Below, in pieces: positions 56,818 through 64,000 of a stretch of DNA of 64,000 nucleotides (positions are counted from its first letter, which is position 1; each line of letters starts with the position of its first letter). Where the stretch lies: contig JBOZRQ010000018.1 of the NCBI GenBank assembly GCA_050789255.1, positions 1-64,000 of the forward strand, given 5' to 3'. Made by a program: the position numbers and the translations under genes. The notes under the pieces are model-generated. The model had not been told where the DNA came from, made no database searches, and was given only the letters and a program-made list of their open reading frames with translations. This DNA comes from JBOZRQ01 sp050789255. Its GTDB lineage: Bacteria > Bacillota > Sulfobacillia > Symbiobacteriales > Symbiobacteriaceae.

Positions 56818-58590
56818 CTATTTCACCCCCGTCAAGGTTTGCTGGAGAACCTCGGCGCCCCGCCCCACGATCTCGCCGACCGTCATGATGACGCCGTCAT
56901 AGCGCAAATGGACCTGGATCTTGTCGTGGTAGGCTACGTTTCGCTTCACCAGTTCAGTCAGCTGGCCGTGGCTGTTCTGTTCCACCATCAGCACCCGGCG
57001 CGCCCGGGCGATAATGCGGTCTACCGCCTCCTTGGGGAACGGCTCCAGGATCTTCACATGCAGATGCCCCACCTTGTGCCCCTGTGCGAGCAGCTCATGA
57101 TGGGCCTCCTCGAGCTGAGCGCGCGTGCTGCCCCAACCGACGAGCAGGAGGTCCGGATCGGCGTCGTCGGGCGCCGGATGGTACTCCAGGCCGATCACAT
57201 CGACCGGAAGGCCCAGCAGCTTCCGATTCCGCTTATCCATCTGCTGCTGACGGTTGTAAGGGTCCTCGACCTCCTCGCGGGACTCCTCGCTGCTCTCGTT
57301 GGAGAGCAGCGTGTAGGAGCCGCCCCGCAGCCCCGGGATCGAGCGGGGCGAGATGCCGTCCTCGGTCACCTCGTGCCGCAGGTAGGGGCGGTCACCGAGG
57401 CTGTCCAGGTACTGCTGATCCACCAGCTTGCCCCGGTCGATCGCAAACGTGCCCACAAACGCCATGTGCTGCTCCGGAACGGCGGTCTTGGACATGCCCA
57501 GGTACAGGTCGCTCAGCACCAGTACCGGGCACTGAAACCGTTCTGCGAGATTGAACGCCTCGGCACCGTAATAGACGCACTCCTCGACGGTCGAGGGAGC
57601 GATCACGATGCGGGGAATCTCGCCATGGCCACCGTAGATCGCCGTGTTCAGGTCCGACTGCTCCGGCTTGGTGGGCAGTCCGGTGGAGGGACCGCCTCGC
57701 TGCACGTCCATGATCACCAGCGGCGTCTCGGAGATGCCGGCGAGCCCCAGCGCCTCCATCATCAGCGAGAGGCCGGGCCCCGAGGTGCTGGTCATGGCCC
57801 GCACGCCCGCATAGTTGGCTGCAATCGCGCCGATGCAGGCGGCAATCTCATCTTCGGCCTGCATGACCTTGGCGCCGTACTTTGGAAAGTGGGCGGCCGC
57901 CCAGTACAGGATCTCGGTGGCGGGCGTGATCGGGTACGCCACCTCGAACCGGCAGCCGCCCAGCAAGGCCCCAAAGGCGGCGGCTTCGTTGCCGGAGATC
58001 AGGTAGTGCTGCTTACCGGCGCTGGCCGGAAGCTGCCTGGAGACCCCCGCATAGTTCTGCCGGCAGAACTCATAGCCCTCCTGGATCGCCTGCTTGTTCT
58101 TCTCGGTGATCTCCCCGCCCTTCTTGCCGAAGCGGCTCTCGATGTAGTCGAAGAACGGGTCCGGCTCAAGGCCCAGCACGGCCGCGCTCACACCCAGCGC
58201 CACCATGTTCTTCATGATCACGTTGCCCAGGCGTTTGGCCGTGTCGGTCATGGGCACCTTAATGATCTGCAGCCGCTTGCCCAGTGTAAAGGCTGGCTCA
58301 AACTTCGCATCATGGATCACGATCGCTTCGTCCACCAGCTCGTGCTCGTTCTCCTTGATGCTAAGCTGGTCGAAGGCGATCAGGATGTCCAGGGTGTCTC
58401 CCTGGTAGCGAATGGGCGAATCGGCCACCCGGATCTTGTAGCTGGTATGCCCCCCCTTGATCAGGGACATGAAGGATCGGTAGGAAAAGAGAAAGTAGCC
58501 CAGCCGGTTGAGCGTGCTCGCCAAGACCTCGCCGGTCGAGTCGATGCCCTCTCCTTGAGCGCCGCCCACCTTCCACGTTACCTGCTGCAC
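56818..58590 (-). CDS. korA: 2-oxoacid:ferredoxin oxidoreductase, fused gamma-alpha subunit
   Basis: 590 residues from GTG 58590, which has AGGAGG about 10 nt upstream (ATG 58626 is in frame but has no ribosome site). Residues about 1-180 are the gamma domain (VGGAQGEGIDSTGEVLA, FSYRSFMSLIKGGHTSYKIR). The rest is alpha with AYPITPATEILYW, MQAEDEIAACIGAI, SGPGLSLMMEALGLAG, PSTGLPTKPEQSDL. Two-subunit type without its own ferredoxin domain. It would feed reduced ferredoxin to the hydrogenase at 35-39 kb. Confidence 0.92.
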   Translation of the reverse strand: MQQVTWKVGGAQGEGIDSTGEVLASTLNRLGYFLFSYRSFMSLIKGGHTSYKIRVADSPIRYQGDTLDILIAFDQLSIKENEHELVDEAIVIHDAKFEPAFTLGKRLQIIKVPMTDTAKRLGNVIMKNMVALGVSAAVLGLEPDPFFDYIESRFGKKGGEITEKNKQAIQEGYEFCRQNYAGVSRQLPASAGKQHYLISGNEAAAFGALLGGCRFEVAYPITPATEILYWAAAHFPKYGAKVMQAEDEIAACIGAIAANYAGVRAMTSTSGPGLSLMMEALGLAGISETPLVIMDVQRGGPSTGLPTKPEQSDLNTAIYGGHGEIPRIVIAPSTVEECVYYGAEAFNLAERFQCPVLVLSDLYLGMSKTAVPEQHMAFVGTFAIDRGKLVDQQYLDSLGDRPYLRHEVTEDGISPRSIPGLRGGSYTLLSNESSEESREEVEDPYNRQQQMDKRNRKLLGLPVDVIGLEYHPAPDDADPDLLLVGWGSTRAQLEEAHHELLAQGHKVGHLHVKILEPFPKEAVDRIIARARRVLMVEQNSHGQLTELVKRNVAYHDKIQVHLRYDGVIMTVGEIVGRGAEVLQQTLTGVK

Positions 58591-58712
58591 GGGGCTCACG
58601 CCTCCTGTTTGATGTCCGGTTGACATTGAGTGTTCCGCAAGAGCATGTTCTGTAGTCCTGGCGGTTGGGATTACCGGTAAAGGCGCAGGCTAGGGTTGAG
58701 GAGGTGATGACC

Positions 58713-58952
58713 GTGGCCGACGGAAAGCGCCCTGAACGGCGAGCCTATCTCAATCAGAAGCAGTTGCGCGAGGGTGCGGGCAAGCAAAACGTCACCAATC
58801 TCTCCGGCGATGGCGCCATGGATGACCGCATCGACGATGAAGGACCCGTGCAGCAGGAGCACAACGCCCTGCAGATGCACCGGCAGCTGGGCGGTCCCTT
58901 CATGCACCCCATGCACGACGCCTCCATCGACGAGCAGTTCGGACCCCGATAA
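58713..58952 (+). CDS. Small hydrophilic hypothetical protein
   Basis: 79 residues from GTG 58713, GAGGAGG 8 nt upstream. Rich in Gln, His, Met and acidic residues (RRAYLNQKQLREGAGKQN, EHNALQMHRQLGG, FMHPMHDASIDEQFG). No signal, membrane span or Cys. Divergent from korA. Not recognised. Confidence 0.6.
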   Translation: MADGKRPERRAYLNQKQLREGAGKQNVTNLSGDGAMDDRIDDEGPVQQEHNALQMHRQLGGPFMHPMHDASIDEQFGPR

Positions 58953-58958
58953 GCGCGA

Positions 58959-58989
58959 CGAGGAGCCGCTGCTCGCCAGCGGCTCCTCG
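58959..58989 (+). terminator. Bidirectional-type hairpin between convergent genes
   Basis: Perfect 13-bp stem CGAGGAGCCGCTG/CAGCGGCTCCTCG with a 5-nt loop; weak CTGTTAC tail on the plus strand. It serves the small gene and perhaps oppC. Confidence 0.7.
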
Positions 58990-58999
58990 CTGTTACTGG

Positions 59000-59911
59000 T
59001 CAGCCCTTCCTGACGGTTCGCGGATCGAGCGCATCCCGCATGCCGTCGCCCAGGAGATTGAAGGCCAGCACCGTCAGCATGATGGCGGCGCCCGGCACCA
59101 CGCTCAGCATCGGCGCCGTGCGCAGGTAGGCCCGGCCCTCGAAGATCATGGCGCCCCAGGTCGCCGTAGGCGGCTGGACGCCGAGGCCCAGGAAGCTGAG
59201 GCCCGCCTCGCTCAGGATCGCTCCCGGAATGCCCAGCGTGGCGGCCACGATGATCGGCCCCAGGGCGTTCGGGAGGATGTGCCGGGTGATGATCCAGGCG
59301 GAGGGCGCCCCCGAAGCTCGGGCAGCCTCCACGTAGTCCCGCTCCCGCAGTTGCAGCACCTGGCCCCGCACCAGGCGGGCCATGCCGGCCCAGTTGACCA
59401 CGGCCAGGGCCACGAAGAGGTTGATCAGCCCCCGCCCCAGGGCGAACATGATGGCGATCGCAAAGAGCAGGTCCGGGAAGGCGAAGAGGATGTCGCAGAG
59501 CCGCATGATCAGCCGGTCGAGCCGCCCGCCGAAGTAGCCGGCGATTGCGCCCACCGTGATGCCGATCGTCAGAATGATCGTCTGCGCCACCACGCCAACC
59601 ATCAGCGAGATCCGGCTGCCGTAGATCACCCGGCTGAGCAGATCACGCCCGAGTTGATCGGAACCCAGCAGGTAGGTACTCCCGCCCAGGTCGGCGCTCA
59701 TCGGCGTGCCCGGTTTGGCCAGACGGGCCAGAATGTCCTGCCGGTTCGGATCGGCCGGGGCGAGCCACGGGGCGAAGATCGCCACCAGGACCAGCAGGCC
59801 GATCACGCAGAGCCCGAACATGGCGCCCTTGTGCTGCTTCAGCCGGCTCCAAGGGGTTGGTGCCGATCGAATAGGAGGGTCAGCGGTCGTGGGAACGTTA
59901 GCGGCTGCCAT
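59000..59911 (-). CDS. oppC: Peptide ABC transporter permease OppC/DppC
   Basis: 303 residues. Cytoplasmic N terminus, first span FGLCVIGLLVLVAIFAPWLA, periplasmic loop with YLLGSDQLGRDLLSRVIYG (OppC mark), and permease signature EAARASGAPSAWIITRHILP. Last gene of the visible opp set; the ATPases OppD and OppF are not here. Confidence 0.93.
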   Translation of the reverse strand: MAAANVPTTADPPIRSAPTPWSRLKQHKGAMFGLCVIGLLVLVAIFAPWLAPADPNRQDILARLAKPGTPMSADLGGSTYLLGSDQLGRDLLSRVIYGSRISLMVGVVAQTIILTIGITVGAIAGYFGGRLDRLIMRLCDILFAFPDLLFAIAIMFALGRGLINLFVALAVVNWAGMARLVRGQVLQLRERDYVEAARASGAPSAWIITRHILPNALGPIIVAATLGIPGAILSEAGLSFLGLGVQPPTATWGAMIFEGRAYLRTAPMLSVVPGAAIMLTVLAFNLLGDGMRDALDPRTVRKG

Positions 59912-59924
59912 GTCGTCCCCCCTC

Positions 59925-60845
<921 letters not shown>

Positions 60846-60866
60846 GCCCTACCCCCCTTTATGGAA

Positions 60867-60900
60867 GTCGGGGGGAGGTGAAGCGCCACCTCCCCCCGAC
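60867..60900 (-). other. Intercistronic hairpin between oppA and oppB
   Basis: Perfect 14-bp stem GTCGGGGGGAGGTG (60867-60880) / CACCTCCCCCCGAC (60887-60900), 6-nt loop, 6 bp past the oppA stop. It is likely to stabilise oppA mRNA or partly terminate transcription so that oppA exceeds oppBC. Confidence 0.8.
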
Positions 60901-60906
60901 ACCCCC

Positions 60907-62535
60907 TTACTTGGTCTCGAGCCAGGTGGTCTTCAGGCCGCCCACGCCGGTCGGGTGGGTCAGGAAGCCCTTCACGTTCTTGGCGGTGAAGGAGTAGCTC
61001 TGCGTGTGGAAGACCGGGATGATCGCGTACTCATCGTAGAGCAGCTTCTGCTCCAGGTCCTGGTACATCTTCTGCCGCTTGTTCTGATCGGCCATGGTGC
61101 GGGCCTCGTCGAGGATCTTGTCCACGTCGGGGCTGTTGTAGTTCACCGAGTAGCCCTTGGAGCTCTTGGAGTGGAAGTAGGTGTACAGGTAGTTGTCGGG
61201 GTCGGCGAAGTCAGCCACCCAGTTGCCGAAGTTGGCGGGAATGGAGCCCTTGCCGCGGGCGTCACGGAAGGAGGCGGTGTCAGCGACCTTGACCTCCCAG
61301 TTCAGGCCCACGTCCTTGAGCATCTGCTGAATCGCAAGGTTGACGTCGGTGGGCTTGTCGCCGCCGCGCTGCCAGGCCTCGATCTTCAGGCCGTTGGCGC
61401 CGGCCTCCTGGATCAGCTGCTTGGCCCGGGCCGGGTCATACTTGAAGCCGGCCGGGTTCGGGAGGGCGCCGGGGATGCCGGGCGTCACGAACTGCTTGGC
61501 TGCGGCGCCCTTGCCCTCGTTGTGGACCTGGAGCAGCTTCTGACGGTCGATCGCGAGGCTGACCGCCTCCCGAACCCGCTTGTCCTTGAACATGTCGAGG
61601 TTCAGGGAGATGTAGTAGGTGTTCAGCGTGGTGTACGGGACGACGGTCCACTTGTCGGTCGCCTTGATGGCGGCGCCCATCTCGGCGCTGGGCGGGGTGC
61701 CGTCCTGGAAGGTGCCGTTCTGGAACTCCAGCCAGCGGGTCGCCTCATCCTTGATGACGCGGACCTCAATCTTGTCCAGGAAGGGGTAGCCCTTCTCGAA
61801 GTAGTTGGGGTTCTTCTCAAACACCAGCAGCTCGTTGGCCTTCCATTCGGTCAGCTTGAACGGGCCGGTGCCGATGGGCTTGCGCTGGAAGTCCTTGCCC
61901 GCCTGCTTGGTGTACTCGGCGGAGAAGATCGAGGCGGGCGGGGTGGCCAGGTTGGCCAGGAAGGGGCCATAGGGGGCCTTCAGGGTGATCTCGAAGGTCA
62001 GGTCCCCGGTCACCTTGAAGCCGGCCAGCTCGGTGGCCTTGCCGTCGAGCATCTCCTTGGCGCCCTGGATCTCCTCGAAGACCCAGGAGTTCTTCGCCTG
62101 GGTGGCGGGGAGCAGCATGCGCTCGAAGGTGAACTTGACGTCGTTTGCGGTCAGCTTGGCGCCGTTGTGGAACGTGACGCCCTCGCGCAGCTTAAACTTA
62201 TAAGTCTTGCCGTCGGGCGTAGCCTCGGGCATGGCGGCGAGGAGTTCGGGCTCCAGCTCAAGGGTATTGCCCTTGTAACGGATCAGCGTGCTGAAGATGT
62301 CCCGGGACCGGGAGTAGACGGCCAGTGTGGTGTCCAGCTGCGGATCCAGCCCGGCCGGCTCGTTGCTGACGGCGTACTTGTAGGTGCCGCCGTAGGCCTC
62401 ACCGTTCGGTCCCTTCTTCACCTCCGTCTTGGTATCACCGGACGGGGCCGGGGTCTGTTTGGAGCCGGAGCACGCGCTGATTGCCAGCATTGCGACCAGC
62501 AAGAGCGCCAGGAACCCGGACCGCGTTCTCCTCAC
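60907..62535 (-). CDS. oppA: Peptide ABC transporter substrate-binding lipoprotein
   Basis: 542 residues from GTG 62535, GGGGGAG upstream. Lipobox AMLAISAC. SBP family 5 features: SNEPAGLDPQLDTTLAVYS, YKFKLREGVTFHNGAKLTAN, IGTGPFKLTEWKANE, REAVSLAIDRQKLL and a C-terminal DPDNYLYTYFHS. It captures oligopeptides, dipeptides or, in some members, nickel or sugars; the sequence alone does not decide. Confidence 0.92.
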   Translation of the reverse strand: MRRTRSGFLALLLVAMLAISACSGSKQTPAPSGDTKTEVKKGPNGEAYGGTYKYAVSNEPAGLDPQLDTTLAVYSRSRDIFSTLIRYKGNTLELEPELLAAMPEATPDGKTYKFKLREGVTFHNGAKLTANDVKFTFERMLLPATQAKNSWVFEEIQGAKEMLDGKATELAGFKVTGDLTFEITLKAPYGPFLANLATPPASIFSAEYTKQAGKDFQRKPIGTGPFKLTEWKANELLVFEKNPNYFEKGYPFLDKIEVRVIKDEATRWLEFQNGTFQDGTPPSAEMGAAIKATDKWTVVPYTTLNTYYISLNLDMFKDKRVREAVSLAIDRQKLLQVHNEGKGAAAKQFVTPGIPGALPNPAGFKYDPARAKQLIQEAGANGLKIEAWQRGGDKPTDVNLAIQQMLKDVGLNWEVKVADTASFRDARGKGSIPANFGNWVADFADPDNYLYTYFHSKSSKGYSVNYNSPDVDKILDEARTMADQNKRQKMYQDLEQKLLYDEYAIIPVFHTQSYSFTAKNVKGFLTHPTGVGGLKTTWLETK

Positions 62536-62710
62536 TGTGACTCCCCCTGTATCTGTTTGATTCGGATCACAGAAAGTATGTAACGGCTATACTTTTCTAC
62601 GTAGACGCAATTATTCCTCCAAACTGGTACATACCACTTACGAGAATCTCGACCGAAAGGAAATCCGGAGCCGATCAAGAAGTCGATGGGTGAAATACGG
62701 GTGGTGATGG

Positions 62711-64000
62711 ATGCCTGTGAGTACGCCCATTCTGTCTACCAAGCTTTATGTTCCGGCGCCCCGGCCCCAGGTGGTTCTCCGCCCGCGCCTGGCCGAGCGG
62801 CTGAGCGAGGGGCTGCACCGAAAACTGACCCTCATCTCGGCGCCCGCCGGCTTCGGCAAAACCACGCTGGTCAGCGACTGGGTCGCCCGATGCGGCCGGC
62901 CCGTGGCCTGGCTGTCCCTCGACGAAGCGGACAACGATCCGACGCGCTTTTTAACCTATCTCGTCGCGGCCCTGCAAACGATTACGGCGGGTGTTGGCGA
63001 AGGGGTGCTGCGGATGCTGCAATCCCCTGGGCCACCACCCGCCGAAGCGATGCTGACTGCACTGATCAACGAAATCACGACCATCCGGGAGAGGTTCGTA
63101 CTCGTCCTGGATGACTACCATCTGATCGACGCCAAACCGGTTCACACGGCGCTCAACCAGCTTCTCGGTCACTTGCCGCCCCAGATGCACCTGGTCATCG
63201 CCACCCGCAAGGACCCGGACTTACCGCTGGCCCAACTGCGCGTGCGGGACCAGGTGACCGAACTGCGTGGTACCGACTTGCGTTTCACCCGCGCTGAAGC
63301 GGCCGGGTTCCTCACCGAGGTGATGGGCCTGGGCCTCTCGGCAGAAGAGGTCGCGGCGTTGGAAGTCCGCACAGAGGGCTGGATCGCCGGCCTGCAGTTA
63401 GCCGCCATCTCCCTGCGCGGCTACAAGGAGACCACCAGCTTCATCCGGTCCTTCACCGGAAGCCACCGCTTTGTGATGGACTACCTGGTCGAAGAGGTGC
63501 TGAACCAGCAGCCCATCCACGTCCAGACCTTCTTGCTGCGCACGTCGATCCTGGATCGGATGTGCGGCCCCCTTTGCGATGCCGTTTTGCTAACCTCATC
63601 TCCCGCCGGACAAGCGACCCTGGAGGAGCTCGAACGCGCCAACCTGCTCCTGGTTCCGCTCGATGGCAACCGCGAGTGGTACCGCTATCACCACCTGTTC
63701 GCGGAGGCTCTACAGGCGCGCCTTCGGAAGGAATGGCCCGACCAGGTGGCGAGCCTTCACCTGCGGGCCTGTGAGTGGTATGAGCAGCATGATTTCCGGT
63801 CCGATGCGATCCGCCACGCGCTCGCCGCTGCGGATTTCGAGCGGGCGGCGGATCTGATCGAACTGTACAGGTTGGCGTATGGCCGAACCTATTTCGGGAG
63901 CGCCACCTGGCTCGGCTGGGTGGAGGCACTGCCCGAGGAGGTTGTCCGGGCTCGGCCGAGGCTCTGCGTTGGCTTTGCCTGGGAGCTGCTCTTCGCCGGC
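62711..64000 (+). CDS. MalT-like LuxR-family regulator, N-terminal part
   Basis: 430 codons are visible and the gene runs off the window. ATG 62711 or GTG 62717. MalT-like start PILSTKLYVPAPRPQVVLRP, Walker A SAPAGFGKTTLV, Walker B FVLVLDDYHLI, ATRKDPDLPLAQLRVRDQV, winged-helix region MDYLVEEVLNQQP and YRYHHLFAEALQARL. The TPR part and LuxR HTH should follow beyond 64000. It is a paralogue of the gene at 46085. Divergent from oppABC, so it may regulate peptide uptake. Confidence 0.88.
   Translation, partial: MPVSTPILSTKLYVPAPRPQVVLRPRLAERLSEGLHRKLTLISAPAGFGKTTLVSDWVARCGRPVAWLSLDEADNDPTRFLTYLVAALQTITAGVGEGVLRMLQSPGPPPAEAMLTALINEITTIRERFVLVLDDYHLIDAKPVHTALNQLLGHLPPQMHLVIATRKDPDLPLAQLRVRDQVTELRGTDLRFTRAEAAGFLTEVMGLGLSAEEVAALEVRTEGWIAGLQLAAISLRGYKETTSFIRSFTGSHRFVMDYLVEEVLNQQPIHVQTFLLRTSILDRMCGPLCDAVLLTSSPAGQATLEELERANLLLVPLDGNREWYRYHHLFAEALQARLRKEWPDQVASLHLRACEWYEQHDFRSDAIRHALAAADFERAADLIELYRLAYGRTYFGSATWLGWVEALPEEVVRARPRLCVGFAWELLFAG

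Overview
The window reads as chromosome of a GC-rich, spore-forming Firmicute. Symbiobacterium-like is my best guess, made from gene content and not from any search. Support comes from a DUF3243 protein, a triple-SPOCS (SipL-type) coat protein, BshC (bacillithiol), a D-Ala-D-Ala carboxypeptidase, strong GGAGG ribosome sites with many GTG/TTG starts, and a CCA-encoding tRNA-Val. There are no phage genes, insertion sequences or CRISPR arrays. The accessory signal is in the intergenic DNA, which carries unusually many long inverted repeats.

Layout. 0-9 kb: end of an amino-acid permease, a degenerate glutaredoxin-like protein, a cobalamin-binding-type protein, small DUF proteins (DUF2103, a Cys-Cys-motif protein, DUF3243), an M20 amidohydrolase, a heme-copper-oxidase-like membrane protein under a Fur-type operator, an FMN oxidoreductase, two small proteins, a strongly folded 310-bp intergenic region and lrgAB. 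9-22 kb: HisJ, double GNAT, methionine aminopeptidase, tRNA-Val, SPOCS coat protein, RRM protein, CAP-domain lipoprotein, a 3-hydroxyacyl-CoA dehydrogenase homologue plus acetate kinase, a duplicated membrane protein, an ArsR/SRPBCC pair and a DacA-type carboxypeptidase. 22-29 kb, minus strand: phosphonate-type ABC transporter (phnC, phnE, phnD), then selA-selD-bshC. selD has an in-frame UGA at Sec position 18 followed by a SECIS-like hairpin, so the usual start at 27508 is wrong and the gene starts at 27595.

29-43 kb, plus strand: an alpha-2-macroglobulin lacking the thioester Cys, overlapped by a secreted MEMO-type protein. Next is a complete [FeFe]-hydrogenase operon (hydC-hydB-hydA-hydF-hydE-hydG), holding all three subunits and all three maturases, behind a promoter bracketed by two Rex-type operators. 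43-46 kb: LOG-family protein, a Gly-Ser-tailed membrane protein, an MFS transporter and three inverted-repeat or structured elements. 46-53 kb: MalT-like LuxR regulator with a hairpin over its ribosome site, an operon of small membrane proteins with one frameshifted gene, a CPBP protease and an SDR. 53-64 kb: BceAB-type ABC transporter, two-subunit 2-oxoacid:ferredoxin oxidoreductase (korAB), oppABC, and the start of a second MalT-like regulator cut by the window end.

Physiology (inference): korAB would supply reduced ferredoxin, the HydABC complex would use ferredoxin plus NADH to make H2, Rex would tie this to NADH/NAD+, and acetate kinase would give ATP. The cell makes and uses selenocysteine. 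All calls come from reading sequence motifs; no database search was run.
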